64,000 nucleotides of DNA from G965276675 sp965276675 (lineage in GTDB: Bacteria > Acidobacteriota > Terriglobia > Terriglobales > Acidobacteriaceae), in NCBI GenBank assembly GCA_965276675.1, contig OZ255624.1, positions 3,348,001-3,412,000 of the forward strand, read 5' to 3'. How positions within the stretch are numbered: the stretch's first letter is position 1; the number at the start of each line of letters is the position of its first letter. The position numbers and the translations under genes are program-made. Under the pieces are notes generated by a model. That model made no database searches. It had not been told where the DNA came from and saw only the letters and a list, made by a program, of their open reading frames with translations. Below, piece after piece: positions 44,701 to 51,748 of the stretch.

Positions 44701-45293
44701 ACCGACGGGTCCCACCTCTGCGTGAGGACGTTATAGTTCTGTAGCAGCGGAAAGATCTCAGTCTCTTCGTGCGTTGCTGCGATGACGCGGCGGACCTTGT
44801 CTTCGGGATCGACGCCATGCACGGTCCCGCTGGGATCGATGATGTTGTAGGTGTGCGCCGGATACTGGCTGGTGACCGCGCCCTGCAATGTGCCGGCGGC
44901 ATCCGTGACGTGGAGCCACTCGGGAAAGAGCATGTCGATCTGGTGGATATGCGCCTTGAGCGAGGCATAGCTCGCCGCATCATCGTCGACATAGTAGGCA
45001 GCGCGCAGACTCTCGCCCGTGTTCAGCGGAATCTCAGAGGGTCTGCGGTTTGTCTTGCGGCGCAGGAATTTTCCCGCCAACTTGCTCTTCAACTCAGTGG
45101 TTTGGCGCTGCTTGATGGCGCGGTAGTTGCGCTTCTGCTGCGGCAGCAACAGCTGCGGCAGTTGCTCGCGATGGATGACGTTCAGGAAAAAAGCCACGAG
45201 CAGCAGAGTGGAGGCAACAGCGACGATGTCGAGGATGCGCCGGAGACGCTTCCATCGCTTGCGCTGCGGATCGTAGAAGATCTGGCGGCTCAT
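41778..45293 (-). CDS. GH18-like / NodB deacetylase / GT2 synthase fusion
   Basis: 1171 residues from ATG 45293 (MSRQIFYDPQRKRWKR); the frame is open further upstream but those residues look non-coding. TM helix at about 23-41. A GH18-like domain (about 90-440) keeps Asp231-Leu-Glu233 of the DxxDxDxE motif but lacks its first Asp residues. A NodB deacetylase has TFDDGPD (Asp514, Asp515) and His565/His569 (NHTFTH), with HDGGGDR near its end. Two helices lead to a GT2 synthase with IPAYNEE (from Ile794), DDGS, the D-A-D motif and QRFRW (1006-1010), followed by several TM helices. It combines the PgaB and PgaC activities, so polysaccharide (probably GlcNAc polymer) synthesis and modification are likely. 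Confidence 0.92.
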   Translation of the reverse strand: MSRQIFYDPQRKRWKRLRRILDIVAVASTLLLVAFFLNVIHREQLPQLLLPQQKRNYRAIKQRQTTELKSKLAGKFLRRKTNRRPSEIPLNTGESLRAAYYVDDDAASYASLKAHIHQIDMLFPEWLHVTDAAGTLQGAVTSQYPAHTYNIIDPSGTVHGVDPEDKVRRVIAATHEETEIFPLLQNYNVLTQRWDPSVGAMLGSASARHNLENQLGQFFAANPLYRGLSLDLEDVPDAASEGYAAFITELYAQMHARDLRLYVNTGISADNDDLKLLAGHSDGILLMNYDQHESESGPGPIAAQDWFEGNLRRALKIVPKEKLICAIGNYAYDWTMPSGGKRGAKRKILDVGDLLVQDAWQEADDAGADVRLNGDELNPHFAFEDEDTHTQHEVWMLDGVTALNELRAARGMGLQTFALWRLGSEDPSVWNIWDKPNNANAPSLLQTIAPGEDLNSEGEGDILRITGSPRSGSRTIDMDADNQTVTDEHMVTYPQPYTVRFYGYHPDKIAITFDDGPDPKWTPKILDVLKQKGVKAAFMVIGEQAQDNVGLLRRYVREGHEIGNHTFTHPDISEVSPRQLQLELNLTERLFASKLGVRPLYFRPPYSIDQEPDTNGQVAPMARVQDMGYVVVGDKIDTNDWEEHPRKSPKEITDSVFAQLDAMKTRSVLRGSVILMHDGGGDRSATVAALPVLIDALRAHGYGIVPVSELMGKTTAEVMPPLTPNQRWQARVDSVAFFLWAFFFRFGVMVFFVGDVLMSARLLLIGIFALIDRFRSRKVPVVPGGFAPRVAVLIPAYNEETVIVRTIRSVLNSDYANLHAIVIDDGSTDRTYDVAREAYADEIAAGQLQVLRKPNAGKAEALNFAVARLTEEYYVGIDADTVIASDAISKLICHFADPAVGAVAGNAKVGNRVNLWTRWQALEYITSQNFERRALDLFNVVTVVPGAIGAWRTGAVRHGGGYPANTVAEDADLTMNLLEQGYKVIYEDRSLAFTEAPVTANGLMRQRFRWSFGTLQAVVKHKKAFLKHRAMGLFALPNIVIFQIMLPLVSPFIDIIFVAGLIHYLVDRYFHPEAASAANFDKLLVYFLTFLVIDFITSALAFSLERRHPASKGDGWLLFHIWLQRFAYRQVFSIVLFKTIKRAIDGRPFNWDKLERTAKMSAQTERLTAAK

Positions 45294-45389
45294 GGGTTGA
45301 GAAAAGCTTACAGCAATGGCGGCAGCGCACGTAGCTCCTTCGGCCTGGCTGGGGCGCCGAGAGAAGGCTCGCTCCACGCCGGCTTTATC

Positions 45390-45436
45390 ATGCAGAGCGG
45401 TATTATGCAGGGCCTGTATTATGCAGAGCAATGCAG
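45390..45436. repeat. Four ATGCAG direct repeats at the GT39 gene start
   Basis: ATGCAGAGC (45390), ATGCAGGGC (45405), ATGCAGAGC (45421) and ATGCAG (45431, the start codon of the following gene) occur at 15, 16 and 10-nt steps. The 15-16-nt period suggests a small duplication or a regulator array on the divergent promoter. No ribosome binding site precedes 45431. Confidence 0.6.
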
Positions 45437-46849
45437 CGGAGGCGTTCACTCACATCCCTGGCGCTGGTCGGGCTTGCGCTTGCGCTCGGCGCCGCGCTGC
45501 GTCTCTGGTTTCTCCATGCCTTTCCGCAGGTCAACGGCGACGGGCTGGTCTATGGCGATATCGCAAAGAACTGGATGCTGCACGGGGTCTACGGGCGCAC
45601 GATCTCGTCCTCCGCGGGCGCCTACGCTGCGCCTACGCTGATCCGTCTGCCGGGCTATCCGTTGTTCCTGGTGGGCTGCTTCGCGATCTTTGGCCTTGAG
45701 CATTACACGGCGGTTCTGAATCTTCAGGTCATCCTGGACCTGCTCACCTGCCTGCTGGTGTACGGGACGGTGCGGAATCTGTGCTCGGTGCGGGCTGCGC
45801 GGATTGCGGTCTTTCTTGCCGCGCTTTGCCCTTTTACCGCCAACTACGTGGCCGCGCCCCTGACGGAGACGCTTTCCATCTTCTGCGTAGCGCTTGGCTT
45901 CTATGCGCTGGGGCGCCTGCTGCTTCGTCCTGGCTGGCCGGCGGTTGCGCTGCTTGCGTTTGCGTGGAGTTACAGCACGCTGCTGCGGCCGGATGGCGCA
46001 CTGCTCGCGGTCGCCTGCTTCGTGGCGATGATCCTGTTCAGCAAGCGGGAGTTTCTGGGGCAGCCTGCGCTGGGGGCGCGGCGGGCTTGGGGCTACGCCC
46101 TGACTGCAGGCGCGTTGTCGCTGCTGCCGTTCGCCATATGGACCGCTCGCAACTGGCATACCTTTCATGTCTTCCAGCCGCTCGCCCCGCGGTACGCTAC
46201 CGATCCGGGCGAGTTTACGGCTCCGGGATTCCAGGAGTGGACTAAAACCTGGGCAGTCGATTTTGCTTCAACGTATGAGATTTACTGGAACGCGAACTCC
46301 GATTTTCTCGACCAGAGCAAGCTACCAGCGCGGGCCTTTGATTCGCCACAGCAGTATCGAGAGACGCGCGACCTCTTCGCCGACTACAACGCAACGACAA
46401 CACTCACACCGGCAATCGACAACCGGTTCCGGGAGCTGGCGAGAGCGCGGGTGCGGGCGCATCCATTTCGCTCTCGGGTAGAGCTGCCGCTGTTGCGCGT
46501 TCTGGATATGTGGTTGCGCCCCCGCACCGAGATGCTGAATATCGAGCTGCGCTGGTGGCAGCATGGCAAGCACCGGCACGAGACGGACTTCGCGACCGCC
46601 TATGGGGCGCTGAATCTCTGCTATGTCGCCTTGGCGGTGGTGGGGTTCTTGCGATGGTGGGGGCACCGGGCAACCCTGTTGGCCGCCATGCTGGGCTACC
46701 TGCTGCTGCGGAGCCTGCTGCTGGGGACGATCGAGGCCCCGGAGGCGCGGTACACCATCGAATGCTTTCCTATTCTGTTCGTGCTGGGAGGCATGGCGTT
46801 TGTCCGATGCAGAGCCGCCAGTGCAACGTTTGGTGCAGAGACGAAGTAG
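45431..46849 (+). CDS. GT39/PMT-like membrane glycosyltransferase
   Basis: 472 residues with about 10-11 membrane helices. The first periplasmic loop NGDGLVYGDIAKNWMLHGVYG contains the acidic pair typical of GT-C enzymes, then LIRLPGYPLFLVGCFAIFG. It probably moves a sugar from a polyprenyl carrier to a surface acceptor. It is divergent from the GH18/NodB/GT2 fusion, so both may serve the same surface glycan. No Shine-Dalgarno precedes the ATG; an upstream in-frame start was not found. Confidence 0.85.
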   Translation: MQRRRSLTSLALVGLALALGAALRLWFLHAFPQVNGDGLVYGDIAKNWMLHGVYGRTISSSAGAYAAPTLIRLPGYPLFLVGCFAIFGLEHYTAVLNLQVILDLLTCLLVYGTVRNLCSVRAARIAVFLAALCPFTANYVAAPLTETLSIFCVALGFYALGRLLLRPGWPAVALLAFAWSYSTLLRPDGALLAVACFVAMILFSKREFLGQPALGARRAWGYALTAGALSLLPFAIWTARNWHTFHVFQPLAPRYATDPGEFTAPGFQEWTKTWAVDFASTYEIYWNANSDFLDQSKLPARAFDSPQQYRETRDLFADYNATTTLTPAIDNRFRELARARVRAHPFRSRVELPLLRVLDMWLRPRTEMLNIELRWWQHGKHRHETDFATAYGALNLCYVALAVVGFLRWWGHRATLLAAMLGYLLLRSLLLGTIEAPEARYTIECFPILFVLGGMAFVRCRAASATFGAETK

Positions 46850-46942
46850 CGTGCGGGAGTGCAAGCTGAAGTAGCCTTCGCAGGCATGCGCCAAGCTCGA
46901 CGTGGTCCTTGTACCAGCACGGGAGGAGCGACCCTTTCGCCG

Positions 46943-46977
46943 TAAAAAGCGAAACCCCGGACTGAGAACGCCCGGGG
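46943..46977 (-). terminator. Minus-strand rho-independent terminator
   Basis: On the minus strand, CCCCGG and CCGGGG pair around an 11-nt loop and are followed by TTTCGCTTTTT. It is about 220 nt past the stop of the LolA-like gene (47195) and is the first good terminator for the serS operon. Confidence 0.65.
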
Positions 46978-46998
46978 ATCTTCACTGCGGAGGTGCCT

Positions 46999-47088
46999 AT
47001 GGACTTTCAGAAGTCCTGGCTGCGAGTTGTGATACTAGTCGATTGGCGACTAGTCATCGCGATTGTGGTCTGGAAGCTGTTGCTGTAG
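46999..47088 (+). CDS. Candidate 29-aa membrane microprotein
   Basis: A 30-codon frame (ATG 46999, TAG 47086-47088) with a near-perfect GGAGG 5 nt upstream. The peptide begins MDFQKSWLRVV and ends IAIVVWKLLL, with a hydrophobic core interrupted by one Asp-Trp-Arg. It could span the membrane once. Inside it lies an inverted repeat, ACTAGTCG-ATTGG-CGACTAGT. It sits in an otherwise empty gap between the GT39 gene and the serS operon. Evidence is the ribosome binding site and composition only. Confidence 0.4.
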   Translation: MDFQKSWLRVVILVDWRLVIAIVVWKLLL

Positions 47089-47194
47089 GTCGAACACACC
47101 CTCGGGCGGTTGGCGCCGTTCGAGGGACTGGTTATATTTCAAGCGGTGATGGGCCAGGAGTCAAGGAGATTCTTTCGGAGGCGCTGCGGGGACC

Positions 47195-47905
47195 TTACTT
47201 TCGTACCACTTGTGTTCCGCTTTTGGTTTTGATCTTGAATACATCTGGGTTGAGTGCGGTGTTGTACTTGATGTTTGAGTAGGAGGTCGTCCGTGTATCG
47301 CCCGAAGGCTCGTAGAAGACCTGCTTCAGACTGATCGCGCGAGCGGGATCGACCCAGATCGCCACGTGGGAGAAGGTCCCGGCGACACTCCCCTGCTTCG
47401 GCTTGAGATCGAGCTTGGTCGTGGGCACTCCGTCTACCGTCTCGGTCCCCGTGCAACTCACGGTCCAGTTCGTCTCCAGGTCCTTGCCACTGCCGCCGAA
47501 GCCGAGGGTGAGAAAGCTTTCGGCCTGCTCCCGGTTATTACCGGCTTGGAAGATGGTCTCCTGGTTGATGCCGGGCTGATAGAGATCGAGTACCCCGTTG
47601 GTATAGGTCACCGTCTTGGGAGCATTCTGCCCATTCTGCTTCTGGATGTAAGCGGCCATCTGCATGGTGGCGCCGCGGCGATCGAAGTAGATGGTCCCGG
47701 TCTGCACATCCTGATCGTCGGGCACGACGGCCTGAACCTGCTTCCAGCTGAAATCGGCCTGGGCGCTCTTGAACTTCGCCGCGCCCCCATCCATCTGCCG
47801 CAAAACCTTGTCTGTATCGCAGCCCTGCGCCACAGCCACTTGGGCGAGACATCCTATTGCGGCGAGCCCGACTCCTGCCACTCTCTTCGCGTTCTGTATA
47901 GTCAT
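47195..47905 (-). CDS. LolA-like periplasmic lipoprotein-carrier family protein
   Basis: 236 residues. Signal peptide 1-26 (AVAQ cut). The fold is the LolA/LolB half-barrel, visible as FKSAQADFSWKQVQ, TGTIYFDRRGATMQMAAYI, NGVLDLYQPGINQETIF, then KLDLKPKQ ... IWVDPARAISLKQVFYEPSG and a C-terminal YSNIKYNTALNPDVFKI. LolA family proteins ferry lipoproteins to the outer membrane, but many acidobacterial members are distant and of unproven role. Third gene of the serS operon, 18 nt after the preceding gene. Confidence 0.88.
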   Translation of the reverse strand: MTIQNAKRVAGVGLAAIGCLAQVAVAQGCDTDKVLRQMDGGAAKFKSAQADFSWKQVQAVVPDDQDVQTGTIYFDRRGATMQMAAYIQKQNGQNAPKTVTYTNGVLDLYQPGINQETIFQAGNNREQAESFLTLGFGGSGKDLETNWTVSCTGTETVDGVPTTKLDLKPKQGSVAGTFSHVAIWVDPARAISLKQVFYEPSGDTRTTSYSNIKYNTALNPDVFKIKTKSGTQVVRK

Positions 47906-47923
47906 TCGCTTTTGCTCATTCCT

Positions 47924-48289
47924 TTATCGCCTTGCCCAAACTTTGTAGGATGTCACTTTGCCGCTCGCATCTTTGAGCGCCTGCCAACGATCGATCTCGA
48001 CTGGGCCGGTTACAGGTGCGATGCTCCGTAGCAGCTCTCCCTGTAGCTTGGCCGTGTCCCGGGTATCAGAGATCTGATCGGCTGCCACTTCAAAGGTGAA
48101 CGAGCGCTGCCCGTTTGCCTGCACCAGCACCTTGCGGCCGACGATCGGCTCCTGCTCCGGCCGGTCATGAAAGTTAATCACATGCGGCGAGATAAACAGG
48201 AAGAGCAGAACCAGCGTCACCATCACGTCGTAGTGGAAGCTGCCGCGCTCGTAGGTCCAGAACAGATAATTCTTCAGCGTCTTCAGCAT
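47924..48289 (-). CDS. Small membrane-anchored hypothetical protein
   Basis: 121 residues. A cytoplasmic, Tyr/Trp-rich start (LKNYLFWTYERGSFHYDV) precedes one TM helix (MVTLVLLFLFISPHVINF) and a soluble, mixed alpha/beta domain of about 75 residues (IVGRKVLVQANGQRSFTFEV ... YKVWARR). It starts 2 nt after serS ends, so it is translated from the same message. I do not recognise the family. The position next to a LolA-like gene suggests an envelope role. Confidence 0.78.
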   Translation of the reverse strand: MLKTLKNYLFWTYERGSFHYDVMVTLVLLFLFISPHVINFHDRPEQEPIVGRKVLVQANGQRSFTFEVAADQISDTRDTAKLQGELLRSIAPVTGPVEIDRWQALKDASGKVTSYKVWARR

Positions 48290-48291
48290 CG

Positions 48292-49653
48292 CTATCGCAC
48301 CTTCTCCGTCTTCGCACGTTCAGTCCTGGCGCGGATCACGGTCTCGCCACCCATATACGGCTGCAGCACCTCTGGTATTCGTACTGACCCATCCGCTTCC
48401 TGATAGTTTTCCAGAATCGCCAGCCAGGTGCGGCCGACGGCCAATCCGCTTCCATTAAGAGTGTGCAGGAACTCGGCCTTGCTCTTGCCCTGCGGACGGT
48501 AGCGTATGTTGGCGCGACGCGCCTGGAAGGCCTCGAAGTTGGAGCAGGACGAGATCTCCCGGTAGAGCCCCTGCCCGGGCAGCCAGACCTCCAGGTCATA
48601 GGTCTTGGCGGAGGCGAAGCCCATATCGCCGGTGCAGAGCAGCATCTTGCGGTAGGGCAGACCCAACCGTTCGAGGACGGTTTCGGCATCCCGCGTCAAC
48701 CGCTCGTGTTCGGCTTCGGATTCTTCGGGACGCACGAACTTCACCAGCTCCACCTTCTGGAATTGATGCACGCGGATGATGCCGCGCACATCTTTTCCAT
48801 AGGAACCAGCCTCAGAGCGGAAGCACGGCGTGTAGGCAGCCAGCGAGACCGGCAGCTGCGCGTCGTCCAGCACTTCGTCGCGGAAGAGATTAGTTATCGG
48901 GACTTCGGCTGTCGGAATCAGCCAGTGGTCGTTGTCGCGGTAGACGCCCGGGGTGTAGTCGTCCGCATCGACGCAGCGGAAGAGATCGTCGGCAAACTTC
49001 GGCAGCTGCCCGGTGCCGAAGAGCGACTTGCTGTTGACGATAGCCGGCGGCAGCACCTCGCGGTAGCTATGCTCGAGGGTGTGCAGGTCGACCATGAAGT
49101 TGGCCAGCACCCGCTCCAGCCGCGCTCCCTGACCCCAGTAGAGAGGAAAGCGCGCCCCGGAGAGCTTCGCGCCGCGCGCCATGTCCAGGATGCCGAGCTG
49201 CTCGCCCAGCTCCCAATGGGGCTTGGGTGCGAAGTCGAACTCCGGCTTGTTGCCCCAACTCTTGACCTCAACGTTGTCGTGCTCGGAGCGGCCAATGGGA
49301 ACGCTGTCGCTGGGCAGATTGGGCAAGCTGCTTAATAGAGCTTGTAAAAATCCGCTTGCTATCTTTTCTGCGAGCGTCAGTTCATCCAGTCTAGGACGCC
49401 GCTCTCTTATCTGTTCGATCAGATCAGTAGCTTCCTGAAACGCGTTTGCTGTGTTGGATTTCCTTAGGCGTGCAACGTCATCTGACTGCCTGTTGTGAAC
49501 TGCCTGTAGTCGCTCCAATTCGATGATTTTTTCTCTACGGACGCAGTCGAGTTCAACAAATTCTTTAAGGAACGGTTTGGGGTCGCCTCCACGGGCGCGC
49601 AGCTTCTCTTCGACCAATGGCAGGTTGGTCCGCACAAATTGAAGATCGAGCAT
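48292..49653 (-). CDS. serS: Seryl-tRNA synthetase
   Basis: 453 residues, slightly longer than the roughly 425-430 usual for bacteria. N-terminal long helical hairpin that contacts the tRNA variable arm (about 30-105, [20 protein letters not shown]). Class II catalytic core: motif 2 [20 protein letters not shown] and motif 3 [14 protein letters not shown] with [11 protein letters not shown]. It attaches serine to tRNA-Ser and tRNA-Sec. First gene of a three-gene operon with two envelope proteins. Confidence 0.97.
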   Translation of the reverse strand: MLDLQFVRTNLPLVEEKLRARGGDPKPFLKEFVELDCVRREKIIELERLQAVHNRQSDDVARLRKSNTANAFQEATDLIEQIRERRPRLDELTLAEKIASGFLQALLSSLPNLPSDSVPIGRSEHDNVEVKSWGNKPEFDFAPKPHWELGEQLGILDMARGAKLSGARFPLYWGQGARLERVLANFMVDLHTLEHSYREVLPPAIVNSKSLFGTGQLPKFADDLFRCVDADDYTPGVYRDNDHWLIPTAEVPITNLFRDEVLDDAQLPVSLAAYTPCFRSEAGSYGKDVRGIIRVHQFQKVELVKFVRPEESEAEHERLTRDAETVLERLGLPYRKMLLCTGDMGFASAKTYDLEVWLPGQGLYREISSCSNFEAFQARRANIRYRPQGKSKAEFLHTLNGSGLAVGRTWLAILENYQEADGSVRIPEVLQPYMGGETVIRARTERAKTEKVR

Positions 49654-49875
49654 ACCTGTACTTTAAAGGAAGGGGCGACGCAGCTGAGCAGAAAGGCGAA
49701 AGCGCCAGCAACAAAAGTTCAGTTTTGACGCTCCCGAAGCCGCACGAAACGCTTGGCCATGATCGCTATGTCTAGCTTAGCTTCGAGGCGATCTGCGCCT
49801 TAATCGATACCGATCCAGGTCGTTCTGGGGTATTCCCAAATAAGACATCGCTCTTGAGGTTGATCGTGGCCAAAT

Positions 49876-49902
49876 AGGGCGGCAGCTGTTGACTACCGCC
49901 CT
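49876..49902 (-). terminator. Hairpin downstream of the aldo/keto reductase gene
   Basis: AGGGCGG and CCGCCCT pair (7 bp) across a 13-nt loop, 14 nt past the stop of the reductase on the minus strand; TATTTGG follows on that strand. A modest intrinsic terminator. Confidence 0.6.
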
Positions 49903-49915
49903 TTGTCCTCGCGAA

Positions 49916-50800
49916 TCAAATTACGAGAGCATGGCCCATCTCGTTCAGCTTGTGCAAAATATCCTGGGGCAGCTGAAGCGACGCAGCCGAGATGTTCTCG
50001 CGTAGGTGAGCCACAGAGGATGTGCCAGGAATCAGCAGGATGTTGGGTGAGCGTTGCAGGAGCCACGCCAGAGCCACGACAATCGGTGTCGTGTGCAGTG
50101 CCGAAGCCGCATCGTCTAAGGTCGACGACTGTAGCGGCGTGAAGCCACCAAGCGGAAAGAAAGGAACGTACGCCACGCCTTCGGCGTTGAGCCGATCCAG
50201 GAAGCCGTCGTCTTCTCGATGCGCCACATTGTAGTAATTCTGTACGCACACGAGCTTCGTGATTGGGCGAGCTTCATCAAACTGCTTCTGTGACACGTTA
50301 CTGAGGCCGATGTGCTGGATCAGTCCTTGCTGTTGCAACTCCGCCAGCGCTGTGAGGGGCTCCGTGATCGATGCGTCGCTTGGCGCAGAGACGCCACCGA
50401 CTCGCAAATTGACAATCGGCAACACGTCGAGGCCGAGATTGTGAAGGTTATCCTGTACCGACCTTTTCAGGAACTCGGGAGAGGGGTCGAGAATCCACGA
50501 ACCATCGTCTCCGCGGCGGGCGCCTACCTTTGTGACAATCGTCAAGTCCTTTCGGTAAGGTTGCAGCGCTTGCTTGATGATCTGGTTCGTTATGTGTGGT
50601 CCATAGAAATCGCTTGTGTCGATGTGATTTACACCACTCTCGATGGCCTCACGAAGGACCGCCAACGCAGCGTCGACATCTTTTGGGGGACCGAAAACAT
50701 GAGGGCCTGCAAGTTGCATCGCCCCATAGCCCATCCGCTTAACTGTGATTGAGGTTCTGGGAAACGTGAATGTGCCACCGAGATTGTTCTGTGCGTTCAT
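49916..50800 (-). CDS. Aldo/keto reductase
   Basis: 294 residues from ATG 50800 (MNAQNNLGGTF). AGGAG lies 8 nt upstream; an ATG 6 nt earlier is too close to that site. TIM-barrel AKR motifs: GVNHIDTSDFYGPH with catalytic Asp and Tyr, and IVTKVGAR with Lys. The usual catalytic His position lies in IVNLRVGG, as in the YdbC-like group that has Asn there. It probably reduces aldehydes or pyridoxal-like substrates with NADPH. Divergent from a TetR-family gene with a palindrome between them. Confidence 0.92.
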   Translation of the reverse strand: MNAQNNLGGTFTFPRTSITVKRMGYGAMQLAGPHVFGPPKDVDAALAVLREAIESGVNHIDTSDFYGPHITNQIIKQALQPYRKDLTIVTKVGARRGDDGSWILDPSPEFLKRSVQDNLHNLGLDVLPIVNLRVGGVSAPSDASITEPLTALAELQQQGLIQHIGLSNVSQKQFDEARPITKLVCVQNYYNVAHREDDGFLDRLNAEGVAYVPFFPLGGFTPLQSSTLDDAASALHTTPIVVALAWLLQRSPNILLIPGTSSVAHLRENISAASLQLPQDILHKLNEMGHALVI

Positions 50801-50811
50801 ATCCATCTCTC

Positions 50812-50833
50812 CTATACACTTCGTAGTGGTTAG
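50812..50833. promoter_or_regulatory. Probable TetR-type operator
   Basis: A 22-bp imperfect palindrome, CTA-TA-CACT-TCGT-AGTG-GT-TAG: 7 of 9 half-site bases are symmetric. It lies exactly between the divergent aldo/keto reductase and TetR genes, the expected place for an autoregulatory operator. Confidence 0.6.
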
Positions 50834-50864
50834 ATGAAGGAAGCTTCAGGTCTGGAGTTCGCAT

Positions 50865-51521
50865 TTGAGCAAAGCGGCCGCCGTACGGTTCGAGCCAAGA
50901 AAGACGCCACTTCAGGCGCGTTCGACAGCGAGCGTCAGAGCCATCATGCAGGCAACTATTCAGGTTCTGCTGAAAGACGGCAAGTCGAAGTTGACGACAA
51001 CACGTATCGCCGAACGCGCGGGTGTTTCCGTTGGAACTCTGTACCAGTACTTTCCGAACAAGAGTTCCCTACTGCAGGCGCTCTTGAAGGAACATCTGGA
51101 CCGCGTAGCTGTCGCAGTGGAAACCGCGTGCGAAGCCGTACACGGAGCGTCTCTTGCGAGGATGGCCGAGGCGATCACATCCGCCTTTGTGCAGGCTAAG
51201 TTTCACAACATCGACGCCAGTGTTGCGCTCTACGCCGTAAGCGACGACATCGAAGGCAAGCGCATTGCGCGCGGGATGCATGCGCGAGCTACAAAGGCCA
51301 TGACTGCCATGTTTCAGACAGCACGTGACAAAACAATTACGGAGCCTGACGTAGTGGCGGCAACCCTGTTGAGCGCGATGGCAGGGGTGAGCCGAGCGAT
51401 GCTGGAGATGGAAGTGACGCGCGGCACCATGGCGACAATGGAGAAAGAGCTGACCGTGATGGTCCGCGCTTACCTGGAGGCTTCAGCTGAGAACGTTCTA
51501 GCGGCGCCAGTTCGGACGTAG
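50865..51521 (+). CDS. TetR family transcriptional regulator
   Basis: 218 residues with a TTG start at 50865; GGAG lies 8 nt upstream and no closer ATG fits the conserved N-terminus. HTH: LTTTRIAERAGVSVGTLYQYFPNKSSLLQALL (residues about 43-74). The ligand-binding half is helical and not diagnostic. Divergent from the aldo/keto reductase, which it likely represses through the palindrome at 50812-50833. Confidence 0.93.
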   Translation: MSKAAAVRFEPRKTPLQARSTASVRAIMQATIQVLLKDGKSKLTTTRIAERAGVSVGTLYQYFPNKSSLLQALLKEHLDRVAVAVETACEAVHGASLARMAEAITSAFVQAKFHNIDASVALYAVSDDIEGKRIARGMHARATKAMTAMFQTARDKTITEPDVVAATLLSAMAGVSRAMLEMEVTRGTMATMEKELTVMVRAYLEASAENVLAAPVRT

Positions 51522-51748
51522 GCATTGTGGCCCATTCAAACAATATACTTTGCGGTCCTCCACCCTAAACTTGTGACATAGGGGTATACCCTTGCGATAC
51601 AAGCAAGGGAGCGGACAACCGTTGTACGAAACACGCAGCAGCAGCACATAGAAGGCTTCTAAGCCAACTTGCTCAAGCACCTTGCTTGAGCGGCCCTCTT
51701 TGTGAACGAAGGGGGAAGCTGGGCGATACTCTGTGTTCAGGAGTTTCC

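Noticed and set aside
43587..44744. 385-codon plus-strand frame
   Set aside because: Opposite strand of the GH18/NodB part of the fusion protein, whose residues are conserved.
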